Origin: Durusdinium trenchii
Taxonomy: Eukaryota > Sar > Dinophyceae > Suessiales > Symbiodiniaceae
Direction: 5' to 3'
NCBI GenBank assembly: GCA_963970005.1
Contig: CAXAMN010021361.1
Span: 3,272,987-3,336,986 of the forward strand
DNA: 64,000 nucleotides
Part shown: in pieces, positions 8,868 through 18,999 of the stretch
How positions within the stretch are numbered: the stretch's first letter is position 1
Layout: every line of letters begins with the position of its first letter
The notes under the pieces: model-generated
The model's input: only the letters and a program-made list of their open reading frames with translations
The model's database searches: none
Told to the model about the DNA's origin: nothing
Made by a program: the position numbers and the translations under genes

Positions 8868-11441
8868 GGGACTGATTCACCGAGTGCGGGGCAATCAAAT
8901 GCGGCAGATTGACTGAGCGCGGGATGCTGATTTGACGGTGAAGACTATGTAAGGACTACAGAACTGTGTAAGTTGACAGCCCCCATAATCTATCATAATC
9001 TATACTTTGTTGTATCAGGCACCAGGACTGAAGGGCTGTGGGCACCAGGACTGAAGGTCCCCGATGTTTGGCAAAGGGCTAGTATTTGTTCAGAACCGTG
9101 CAGCAGGTGTGATTGCTGATTTCGAGTGGCTTCGAATGTGCCTTTCCCTTCCTCCCAACCGTCGTTTCTACCCAAATAGACATCACCTGACCGCAGTAGA
9201 TTCCGTCCGGCTCGACCTGACTAGATGACTTGCCGAGGTGGCACCGGGTGCCGCCACCGGGCGTCTCCGAGGCCCCGGTGCAGGTGGTGGACGGGCCCAA
9301 ATTGGCGGCACAATGCGGCACATTGGATGGGACAGGCTGCCGGTTCTTGTAACTTCTTAGGGAGATCTCCACATATTCTCCGTCATGGTGGAAGTCTCGG
9401 CCGCCGTGCGAGGTGTTTGGAAATTCACCATCGAATGCAATGGGGGGGAAGTTTTATTCTCTCTTTGCTCTTGGGAGATGTGCAAGGCTTGCAGGGTCAA
9501 GGCCAGATCTTTTGATGAACTTTCTCAAGATCTACTAATGTATTAATTCAACGTTCGATGTTCTCATTCTCCCCACGCCCTGTTGCCACGGCGAAATACG
9601 GGGGCTGTTCTTTGCTGGAACAACTTGAGCGAGGAGCAGAACTTGTAGTTTAGTTTTGGATTTTTTTGCAGACAGGACTTGACTAAGTTCTTTCGAGAAG
9701 CGGTGTCATTCCCAAAGTCAAAATTTATTCCGCTCATATTTGTGCTTTGCAACGTTGGGTTGCCTTTCGAACCTGAAACCATTCCCCTGTTGGATTCGAA
9801 TGATTCAGCCCTTTGCAAGGGACGCACACGTGCTGCAAGGTGCAGACAGAAGATGATTTCCGAAGACGAGCAGTGAGGGGCGGCGTGTTCCGACAGATCT
9901 CGGGGCTCTAAGACCTACAGATAGTACCGCTGTTTGTGTTTTGAAGGCGATGGTAACATCTATAGACTTTTCTTTCTTTCCCTAGATGCAACATTCCACT
10001 CATGCGTGCGTGATTTTCTACGAAGATTAGGTAAAGGGATCAACACAAGCTTCCATGGCTGCTGTCTATTCTATCCCAACAGGCCCAAAAGCTTTTTTGA
10101 ACTGCGAGTGCCGAGTGCATGGGAAAGGTATGCAGTGCCAATCGATGACATTCATAACTCGGCTTCTTTGGCCGAATCCTTGAGTTGGATAGCTGGCCAC
10201 ACGCTATATAAATCAGTGGATAGTGAATTTAATCAGAACATGTATAGTATAATGTTGGTACCCTAAGTCTCTAAGCCAATCAAGGGCATGTTGCCGATGT
10301 GTGACCGAATTCGTCCATGCACCAGGAAACGAATTCATCAGGGCATTGACATTGACGAATTTACTTTCCTGGACTTGCATGTTGGGAAACAGCTGGGAGA
10401 CTCGGTGCCTGACAAAATGGTTTAGCCGCCACAGCGTTGCGACTTCTCGCTTGCCGCAGCTTGCTTGAAAGCTGGCCCTTGGAAGTACTGGTCAACTGGG
10501 TTGTGAATCTTGCGAACTTTGCTCATCTTGGGAAAGACAGAGCATTAAACAAAAGGTTCTTTTTCGTCCTAGTGGGGGACTTGGTGGACTTTACTAAGTT
10601 ATACAACGAAAAGGAGCCGCAAAAGCCAAGTGTTGAGCATTTTTGATGTGATTTCTACAGCGTGCTGTGGGTTAAGGTCTGGCGCAGTGGTCTTGTTTTT
10701 GTCCGATTCGCGTGGCTCGGTCGTTCTTCTTTGGATCAGCTGCATCAAAAATACGTTGTCCGATGTCTTCTTTATTACCAAACAGATTTCTTCATACTTG
10801 ATTCTTTTTTTCCACCCAGGTCTTTACTTTCTTTCCACTTGCTTTCGCTGTTTCATTTCACTTCTGCCGCTCTTTTCGCTCTTTTTGTCTTCATGGCATG
10901 ACGTGGATCAAGAAACACTGATAAAAGCTGAAGCTTCTCAAAGACCGCGAGGAAACCGACATCTCTATTGGGGTCGAGGAAAAGCGTGCGCCCATCTCTT
11001 CACATTGGATCTGACAAGTTTGAAAGTCCAACGTGCGACTCCTGCTGGACCTGTATTTGGCCTTACACCCGATGCGTTGGAGGCCAATGACTGGTGCTCA
11101 CTCGAACGAGTTCGCTTGACAGGTATCCTTTGTAATTCTTAACTGCGATCTGTTCAGAAACAGGTTGATGGTCTTCTTCGGGTTTGTCTGGTCAGCACAA
11201 GATGCAACATGCCGCTGCTGTGTAGCAAGGATCTTCTGTGTGCATCTCTCGTGGCAAGCACGTTTTCCACCTGTCAGACACGACAATGGACGAAGAACGA
11301 AGCTACTTTGGTACTTCGACAAGTGCGACTCTGTATGCTCTAACATTGGATACAGAATCGAAATGAATATGAATACATGTATGCTGCATGCTGCATGCTG
11401 TCTCGTTGTTGCAGCTTTTTTGAACAGCCATGAACATACAG
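8868..11441. other. intergenic/intronic stretch, no supported gene
   Basis: Short overlapping frames on both strands, no domain. At 9006-9060 a direct duplication (CACCAGGACTGAAGG twice, 20 to 30 bases apart) is visible. A GC-rich island at 9230-9420 has open frames on both strands, but neither shows a family. A frame at 10630-11142 is Ser/Phe/Leu-rich and looks like chance translation of a T-rich tract. Confidence 0.4.
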
Positions 11442-11539
11442 ACTCTAATACAAACCAACATGTCCGCCGCGCTTCGCGACTGCCTGATCCAATGGTTGGA
11501 CACAAATTCCGTGGCACAGGAGCTCGATGCCTTTATCAG
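11442..11539 (+). CDS. candidate exon with LisH/FOP-like helix
   Basis: The frame opens after ATACAG and reads NMSAALRDCLIQWLD, then NSVAQELDAFIR. The spacing of L-R-D-x-x-x-x-x-L-x-x-x-x-V-x-x-x-L-x-A-x-x-R resembles the N-terminal LisH region of FOP/CEP20-type centrosomal proteins, where this helical hairpin dimerises. The exon would end at TCAG|GCCCTG, a GC donor, which dinoflagellates use. The assignment is by eye from one short segment; another helical protein could give the same pattern. Confidence 0.35.
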
Positions 11540-12363
11540 GCCCTGAGACAGCAGTGGTGCTGTTCAATTTGGGGATGTGTCAATACCTGGAGCCCCAGCA
11601 CCATGTAGCTCAACCTTCCATTTTGACCTTCCAGGTTCCATAGTACTTGGTTGATCGTGATAGAGGGAAAGTTTCAAAGATGGCTGCACTGTCTACTGGG
11701 GGTCCATCCTCCTACCAGTGCAACGTTTTTCCCGCAACCCAAATCTAAGGGAACGCCGGAACGCCAATGATTGAATCGGAGTGTGGATGTCAGTGGCAAT
11801 CATCAAGCCAATAGAAGCTAGCAAATATACCGGGAAACCATAGGCCTAGGGTGTTTCGCAGGAATTCCTGCAACATTGAAACACCTTCAAGAATATACCA
11901 GCCTGGGAATTGACAGTGGCCGTTTTTTGAACTGTGCCACAATATGTTGAGACCACACAGAATACAAGGGTATGGCTCAAAAAGTGAATGGCGATCTAAT
12001 CAATCCAGAGACAATACTAGTTCTTCCTTGCTCCAGTATGTCATGATTTCTTTACCTTTGTTGGATCAAATTTGTAGTTTCTCCCGCCAATGCTCGCCAC
12101 AACGGTCAAACCAGCCAGATCTCCGCAGGCAGCATGCCGCCCAGTTCGAGGGGTCGGAGGAGCTGCTCGGAAGGATGCCACGTTCGCCCACGGAGGGTTT
12201 GTTTGGGTGAAAAAACCATTTGAGCATTGTGAGGATGGAGCATGATGGCATGAGAAGTTGCGAGGCCCCCTGTTTGATTCAGGAAGGAGAAGAAGCCCTC
12301 CGACCTCAAAGGAGTGGACTTCGGGTGGTTGGACGACGTGCACTGTTGATCCTACCGAGCTAG

Positions 12364-12476
12364 ATGTTTTCCAATGCATACTTTCGAGGCCGACGAGCAC
12401 TGACCAAATTGGGCACCACTGCTCCAAGTATCCAGGAAGAATGGTTGCCTCAAGAGGGAATTGCAGGCAGGACAAG
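12364..12476 (+). CDS. candidate exon, unknown
   Basis: Open frame ending at ACAAG|GTTGCTT. It reads AYFRGRRALTKLG, then PSIQEEWLPQEGIAGRTR. The composition is protein-like and the frame is longer than chance for the local base composition, but I recognise no family. It lies between the LisH-like exon and the next helical exon and could belong to the same gene. Confidence 0.35.
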
Positions 12477-12579
12477 GTTGCTTGGGTTCTTGGTCTACGT
12501 GAGTGTGATGTCTTCCGTCATGGTTGAGTGCTGTCTTCGGTCTTCTTCTCAGATCTCGGTGATTTCTTCTCGCCGACCA

Positions 12580-12672
12580 AGGCAGTGCCATGGAGGCTTC
12601 GAGACCTTCCAGCGCTACGAAGCTTTGGTGGATCGCCTGTTGAACGAATTCCTGGAGGTGTCACTCTCGGCG
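12580..12672 (+). CDS. candidate exon with helical segment
   Basis: Reads FETFQRYEALVDRLLNEFLE then VSLSA and ends at a good donor, GCG|GTGAGCGG. The amphipathic helix Y-x-x-L-V-x-x-L-L-x-E-F-L would fit the second helix block of LisH/FOP proteins or a BART-like domain. The 5' border is uncertain: there are AG sites at 12551-12552 and again near 12595. It is weak alone but supported by the donor and composition. Confidence 0.4.
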
Positions 12673-13310
12673 GTGAGCGGTTGGGTGGACTTCTATGGTT
12701 CTTCTTGTGGAGCCGACCGACCGTGGAGTGGTCGGGCAAGTGATGCAGAGTGAGGATCGAGTGAAATTCCACAGAGAACTAAACTACTCGGGGTAATTGA
12801 ATGTGTGGCAAAAAGTCCCAAGGTCGATGGATGATGAGGATGCTCAAACATCTGCAGTCAAACCTAAAAAAGAATAGGTTGAAGAGGTACTGGGATCTCT
12901 TTCTCAGGTCGTGCAGGACTTCTTGCCGTAGATACCTGCACCACAGGAGCACCGGAGAGACCTTCACCTCGCCGGGATCGAAGGCCGGCAGAGTCGGGGG
13001 TGCGGGGCGGGGGGGTGGAGTGTTTTGTTTGTGCCACATGACTTTCACACATCACGTGGACGTGTATTTTAATAGACACCCAACCCATTGGGTATATAGA
13101 CAGGTCTATTTCTCTTCTTCCAGGCGGTCGAACTGGGAGGTCTGCCTATTTTGGTGCAGGGTCTTGCTTCGCTCTTCTGGACTCAGATGGACAAGAGGGA
13201 CTTTTCTCATTGCGACCGGAAAACCCGACAGCGGGCCAACCGGGTCCATTCGTGATCGTCCCGGCACGTTTTCTTCATGGGCGCGGGGGCCAACGCGGGT
13301 CCGCGGCCAG

Positions 13311-13396
13311 GGTCCTCCTCCGTGCGGCGTGTCTTGCGCGCCTGGGCGGAGGAGGGTGGTGGGTGCCACTCGCAAGGGCTGGAGGCGTTAATGAGG
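13311..13396 (+). CDS. candidate exon in GC-rich island
   Basis: Between CGGCCAG (ending 13310) and ATGAGG|GTGACC. The frame reads SSSVRRVLRAWAEEGGG then QGLEALM. All three frames and the opposite strand are open across this island because of its GC content, so strand and frame rest only on the splice pair and residue composition. Confidence 0.3.
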
Positions 13397-13735
13397 GTGA
13401 CCTGCTACGAGGCGCGGGCCAGAGGGTTGGGGTGTTGGGCTTTTGGGCGTGGTTTCGGTGACGTAAGGGTAGGTGCAAGGGCAAGAGAGGGGGATGGAAC
13501 CTGTAGAAAATCAGCTGTCGAAGGCATCGAATTGTTTGGGGAGTTGTGGAGGACGGCATTTTTTTATGGAGACAACTACACTAGAGACTTCGAGTCAGCC
13601 AGCTCTCAATACCACGAGAGTTTATTTTTTTTCACTTTGTTTTTGCTTTTGAGTGCGAACAAAAGTATGATTCTAGGGCATTGGTTTGTTTTTTCTTTGA
13701 TTTCTGGTTTATTTGTATCTCAGTCAGTGGTTTGG

Positions 13736-14460
13736 CACCTTTCTCTGGGCCAGAGTCTGCTGGAATCCAAAAACCTTGCAAAACCTCGAGAATCTTTGAT
13801 TTTTTTACGATTGTGTTACAATTTCCATGGTATTTACAATGGTTTTTGGGCCAAATCGTAAAAAAAAAAAGATTCTCGAGGTTTTGCAAGGTTTTTGGAT
13901 TCCAGCAGACTGTGGCCCAAAGAAAGGTGTGGTATAAATGTTGATGTCTTCCAAAACCTTGCAAAAACCTCGAGAATACTTGATGTTTTTTACGATTTGG
14001 CTCAAACACCATTGTAAATACCATGGAAATTGTAACACAATCGTAAAAAAATCAAAGATTCTCGAGGGTTTTGCAAGGTTTGGGGATCCCAGCAAACCTC
14101 ACACCTTTCTCTGGGCCAGAGTCTGCTGGAATCCAAAAACCTTGCAAAACCCTCGAGAATCTTTGATTTTTTTACGATTGTGTTACAATTTCCATGGTAT
14201 TTACAATGGTTTTTGGGCCAAATCGTAAAAAAAAAAGATTCTCGAGGTTTTGCAAGGTTTTTGGATTCCAGCAGACTGTGGCCCAAAGAAAGGTGTGGTA
14301 TAAATGTTGATGTCTTCCAAAACCTTGCAAAAACCTCGAGAATACTTGATGTTTTTACGATTTGGCTCAAAAACCATTGTAAATACCATGGAAATTGTAA
14401 CACAATCGTAAAAAAATCAAAGATTCTCGAGGGTTTTGCAAGGTTTGGGGATCCAGAGTC
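13736..14460. repeat. tandem foldback (inverted-repeat) array
   Basis: A unit of about 366 bp starts at 13736 and is repeated from 14102. Each unit contains two hairpins built from the same arm: CTGGAATCCAAAAACCTTGC, then AAAACCTCGAGAATC, then TTTTTTACGATT, followed about 60 bases later by its reverse complement. The loops contain CCATGGTATTTACAATGG in one orientation and its complement in the next. The core word CCTTGCAAAA(C)CCTCGAGAAT therefore appears in alternating orientation about seven times. No protein is encoded. It resembles a non-autonomous foldback or MITE-like element that was tandemly duplicated. Confidence 0.85.
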
Positions 14461-14720
14461 TGCTGGAATCCAAAAAACAAACAACAAAGCCATTGAAACA
14501 AAAAACATTGAACAAAAACAAACAATACCAACAATACCAAAAAGGCAAAAAAAAGAACAAAAAAATAACAAACAATAATCATAAAATAATCATACTTCAA
14601 TTCAAAGAAAAACTTGAAACCATAAAACAAAACAAAAAAAACAAAGAAACATCATACTCCCAAATCAAATCATAAATCAAATCATATCTGGATAAAAAAA
14701 AAACAAAGAAAAACAAAAAA
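14461..14720. repeat. A/C-rich low-complexity tract
   Basis: Dominated by AAAACAAAC-like words (AACAAAAA, CAATACCAACAATACC, AAACAAAGAAA). It directly abuts the foldback array. Long open frames on both strands here reflect composition, not genes. Confidence 0.8.
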
Positions 14721-14859
14721 CAAATAAAATCCAAGAATCTTGAAGCTAGCTAACTTTCGAAGTTACTAAACTACACTACAATTACCCAGGTCAGATGAGA
14801 TGAGACTTCGGGCCATTCCTGGATGTATGTCCGACGACTCCCCTCAGATCTCCGGGTAG

Positions 14860-14930
14860 TGTAGGATATAATAGTCTAGTATATAATATGTATACACTAT
14901 ATAATACATACTATATGTATTGATGTAGGC
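14860..14930. repeat. TA-rich tract
   Basis: TATAATA and ATACTATATGTATTG words in an imperfect palindromic arrangement. Confidence 0.6.
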
Positions 14931-14969
14931 GTATAAGCGTTAACATTGTGAAGTGTGAAACCTTGAAAT

Positions 14970-15150
14970 TGTGGTGCGCAGGGTGGTGCACAGGGTGGTG
15001 CGCAAGAGGGGGGGTCAAATTGACCCTGCAAAATTGGTGCTTAGAGGGGTGCGCAGGTGCTCGGAGGGGTGCGCAGGGTGGTGCGCAGGCGGGGGTCAGA
15101 TTGACCTTCAAATAGTTGTGCTCGGAGGTGCGCAGCATGGTGCGCTGCTC
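14970..15150. repeat. GGTGCGCAGG-rich direct repeat
   Basis: The word GGTGCGCA(G) recurs about nine times, separated by GGTGGTG or CTCGGAGG. A longer duplicated block is also present: TCAAATTGACCCTGCAAAAT near 15015 and TCAGATTGACCTTCAAATAG near 15097, each followed by a GTGCT(C/T)-GAGG segment, giving an approximate 85-bp period. Confidence 0.75.
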
Positions 15151-15174
15151 ATATTTTGGGCGTCAAAAGCTGGC

Positions 15175-15930
15175 ACGGAAATCTGTAGAGCTCTCGAAGT
15201 AAATTGGCGGAAAACAGTGTGCGGAGGTGTGAACTGGTCGAAAATGGGCTAAGCTGGATAAACTCAGCGCGTTAAAAGCTGGGACGGAGGCCAATGGAAC
15301 CCAACCGGAACTCAACGGAACCCATTCATCACTGAACGGAACCTAACGGGACACAATGGGAATTCAACGGAACCGAACGGAAGTCAACAGAACTCAACGG
15401 AAAGGCTCCAAACCCAAATCAATTTGTGGAGGGGTGAAGCTGTGAAACGGTCAAAAAACTGGCTAAAACTCAGACGTTAGAAACACCCAACCGGAACTCA
15501 ACGGAAGCCAATGGGGTCAGCGGAACTCAGCTGGGACGGAAGCCAGTGGAACCCAACCGGAACTCAACGGAACCCAATGAGAATTCAAGGGAAGTCAACG
15601 GAACTCAACGAAAAGGTTCCGAATTGAAATCGAAAAAAATTGTGGCGAAAAAATGTGTGGAGGGGTGAGATTGTCCAAAAACGGGCTAAAGTCTGGGTGT
15701 TAAAAGCTGAGACGGAAGCCAATGGAACCCAACCGAAACTCAACGGAACCCAATGGGAACTCAAGGAGACTCAACGGAAGTCAACGGAACTCGACACAAA
15801 GATTCTAAATCGAAGAAAATTGAGGAAAGCAGTGTGGAGCAGTGACATTGTCAAAAAAAAAACTGGCTAAATTCTGAGTGTTAATGGCTGGGACGGAAGC
15901 CCATGGAACCCAACCACAACCCAATGGAGC
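15175..15930. repeat. AACGGAA minisatellite with ~200-bp higher-order unit
   Basis: Short units such as GGAACTCAACGGAACCCAAT, with variants, are repeated dozens of times. They are organised into about four larger copies, each containing a GTGTGGAGGGGTGA-like block, then AAAAACTGGCTAAA, then GTTAAAAGCTGGGACGGAAG, then the AACGGAA series. Copy starts lie near 15215, 15425, 15650 and 15825. The copies are diverged, with small gaps, so this is an old array. No coding function is suggested. Confidence 0.85.
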
Positions 15931-16634
15931 CGAAGATTTTGTAAACAAATCCAGACGCAAACATGTCAAACTTCCTGTATTTTACAAACGCAAAAACGTG
16001 TGACTGACAACGTTGCCGATCTATTTTTTTTTAATGTCGCCCGGAGCCCCTCTGCTGCTCAATTGAAAATAAAATTTGTAGTTTTGTTGACTTGCTATCA
16101 AACTGATTAAAAGGTTTAGAATTTATTGTTCAATACTCTGTGAAGATGTTTCTTGAACTTTCTCCTTCATTCCAGACTACTGCTGAGCACGGGCCAACTC
16201 AACTGTTGTCAATATGAACATTTCAACTCATTCTTTCATTCCTGACTAAGCACGGGCCAGGAAACTATTGTGTAGAGACGAGACAAAATATTCTCACCGT
16301 GGAAAGATTCCTGCGGAGAGTGTCCTTTGACTGCGGTGCCTCATTCCTTTAAAGCTGGTCCGAACACGCGTGGTTTGTCCCTGTTTGGGACGAATGGCTC
16401 CGGAATCCCAGATGCTGCGAATTGGAGGATGTCACGCGATGGAAATCTAGGAGATGAACACATTGGGCATGGTGGCCTTTCCATACTCACCTGCACCACA
16501 TCCGCGAGTGTACATTTGTTTGACCTCGTTCCTTGGGCGGACGGCTTTCACATCGCAGCGCAGGCACTAAAGCGTGAACCACATCTGCTATAGGAGGCGA
16601 TTAACGTCTTTTTATTGGTGTATATTGCGTAGAT

Positions 16635-16746
16635 ATGTACATATCGGTGTACATTATATGTAAAATGTGTAAATATAGTGTACTTCATATGTATATACTA
16701 TATAAAAATATACGATATATGATATATAAGATAGTACTATAGTACC
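16635..16746. repeat. TA-rich tract
   Basis: GTACATAT, GTATATACTATATAA and GATATATGATATATAAG words. It forms the intron immediately upstream of the exon at 16798. Confidence 0.6.
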
Positions 16747-16797
16747 CCTGCGCTTTCTGAACATTTGGCACCCCTTGTCTTGCTTCCTTTCGGCCAG

Positions 16798-16968
16798 GAG
16801 TACCTGGAAGCCTCCATGTGCGCGCAACGCGCCGCAGAGCTGAAGGCCAAAGAAATGCTTCAGCGCCTGGCGGTGCAAGTGGCCGGAGGCGACGTAGCGG
16901 GAACCTTTCGCCTCCAACCCTCCGGTGTTCCCAGCAAAAGTGCCAGCGTTGCGCGCGGGCTGGAAGAC
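16798..16968 (+). CDS. candidate exon, helical, unknown
   Basis: Opens after the pyrimidine-rich CTTCCTTTCGGCCAG and reads EYLEASMCAQRAAELKAKEM, then LQRLAVQVAGGDVAGTF. The first part is a clear amphipathic, probably coiled-coil helix rich in Ala, Glu and Lys. A GTGATG donor is placed at 16969; the frame stays open further, so the end is uncertain. I recognise no family. It could belong to the same gene as the exons at 11.4-13.4 kb. Confidence 0.45.
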
Positions 16969-17599
16969 GTGATGCTTCTGGGAGGGCCTGCCTTTGCATG
17001 TGGCAGATCAGAGCTCCCCTTTTGGGTACAGGGTGTGACAAAGCAAGGCGGCCAGGTTCCAGATCGTCGTTTGAAGTTTCGGAGTCCAGTGAACAGGATT
17101 CCTTCGAGTCAGGGCCTATTTAAGGGGTGTTTGTTAGTGCCAACAGGAAGCTTGGATATTTCAAGGCACTCAAAAGCTTTCGGGGTGCTGGAATGAAAAG
17201 ACTTTGTGTGGAGTTTATTAGACCATCAGGTTCAACATCTACTAGCTAGATGTTCACATGGGCCAAGGGCTGACATGGCCCAATCCATGTTGAGATGTTG
17301 CTTCTCACCACTCAGAGACCTGAAGTCAAGGTCCCATAGTGCCAGCTGTCCTGGCAGGTCTCGTATGGAATCGTCCTTTGAACTGGGCGATGTTGGAAAG
17401 TGATCAATGTGGCCAACGTCAGATTTATGTCTAAGTAACTCCACCAGAGCTGTTTGCAGCCAGCTGGGGCTCGTGCTTCCAGTTCCAACTGCTGCAGTGT
17501 GACATTGACCCGAAGTTGGGGTCCTGTCTCCCTGGTGTTGCATGTGGATTACACAGTGTACACCTCTGTTCCACGAACCATCTAACCATGTTCACAGTC

Positions 17600-17920
17600 G
17601 ATTCTCCACACGTTCTTCTCGTTCTTCTTGATGTGCCGGCGATCCGCTGCTCGGAAACCAGGCCTCGCAGCCGCTGACCCGGACGCGCGCCTCGAAGCGG
17701 CGACGACAGGGCGACCCACGGCCTGCTTGGTTCGGTTCTGCCGGGCGTGGTCCGTCGGGTCCGACCGGCGCCGTCGCTCGGTTTTGGCGCACCGCGATCG
17801 GCTCGGTCCCGCCAGGTCGCCTGCCTTCGTGCCACCTCTGAGAGGTTGGGCGGGGCGGTTTGGGGCGGTTTTGGGCCGTGCGGTTTGGGGTCCTTCGGAG
17901 AGAGAGAGAGAGGTGTAGCA
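17600..17920. other. GC-rich island, coding status unresolved
   Basis: Open in three frames and on both strands for 200-300 bases because stops are rare at this composition. Frames are Arg/Pro/Ala-rich and none shows a domain. The island ends in a GA-repeat (GGAGAGAGAGAGAGG near 17897). A real exon may be hidden, but I cannot choose strand or frame. Confidence 0.35.
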
Positions 17921-18094
17921 ATTTTGATCCCCAAAGACCTGCTGAAAGCCTCAGGCTTTAGTGGTTTGTACGCTTTCATCCTTGCAGCGTTCTACAAAAA
18001 GGGGCACAGTATCCAGTTCAGTTCCCTCAGCAGGAGGTGAAGAATTGGGCTGAGAAAAGCATTGCATTGTCTTTCTTGATAGGGGATGGAATTT

Positions 18095-18980
18095 CCTCTA
18101 CAGAATCGCGGGGGTTGGGACCCCGATAAGACAATTTTTTTAGCCACTTTTTCTTGGCTCATATGGAGGTTGTAAAGTCCTGTCCTTCAAGAGCCTCGAT
18201 TTTATAGAGAATTGTGGTTTTTTACAAGCTTGATTTTATAGAGGTTTATAAGTATAGTGAAGGGATTCTGGATGTCTTAGGCATACTGATTCTATAGAGA
18301 ATTATTTGCATGATTTTGCATGTTAGGAACTGCAATTCTATAGAGATTGTTTTTTCTTGGCTTGATTCCAATTGGGATTGCTCAAAAGAACCCTGGGGAA
18401 TGGGTTCTTGGATGAGTCAGGATGACGCATGATGACGCTAACAAGTTTGGAGCATCCTAGCAAGTGAACGCCTTATATGAAACACATTGAAACACTTTGG
18501 AAAATCTTAATGCATCCTAATGCAATACATGTCAATTTCACTAAGGGACAGCATCTGGACACATCTGGACACTATAAAATCAGAGATCATCACAGATCCT
18601 TACCTCTCCAATCCTCTCCATAACACCTGCTGTCTTCTCTATAGATTTGTGGTCCTACCAACTGGCAAATCAATACCTTCCAAGGAAATTGCATTTTTAT
18701 GTTTTGTTGAGACCCCTGGACCTTGATTCTATACAGAACCAGGTTCTTACTAGGTATTTTTGAGACCCATGTACCTTGATTCTACAGAGAACCAGGTTCA
18801 TACTACAACTCGACCACACCTGTTCGGGAGTACCTTGGGACCTGCATTTTTATAGACAAAAACCATCAATATTCACAACTTTCAACAGCTTTTGACAGAC
18901 TAATGGCCCTCAATTCTATAGAGCTGAATCTTTGTATTTGGGCTCTTTTCCTATGTTATCCTCAATTTTATAGGGTCCAA
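18095..18980. repeat. dispersed TTCTATAGAG-type short repeat
   Basis: The word (A/G)ATT(C/T)TATAGAG or close variants occurs at about 18198, 18232, 18288, 18334, 18636, 18724, 18779, 18848, 18912 and 18963, spaced 30-300 bases. A longer direct duplication, about 55 bases apart, contains ACCTTGATTCTA and AGAACCAGGTTC at 18718 and 18772. No coding exon overlaps. Confidence 0.7.
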
Positions 18981-18999
18981 AAGTGACCCTCATTGGAGG

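Noticed and set aside
12041-12475. 144-codon - strand open frame
   Set aside because: Overlaps + strand exon candidates with better splice sites; residue pattern not protein-family-like.
13620-14030. Long Phe/Lys-rich open frames across the foldback array
   Set aside because: They result from A/T runs and the inverted repeats; both strands are open.
17600-17920. GC-rich island as a gene
   Set aside because: Several frames on both strands are open because of composition; strand and frame cannot be chosen.
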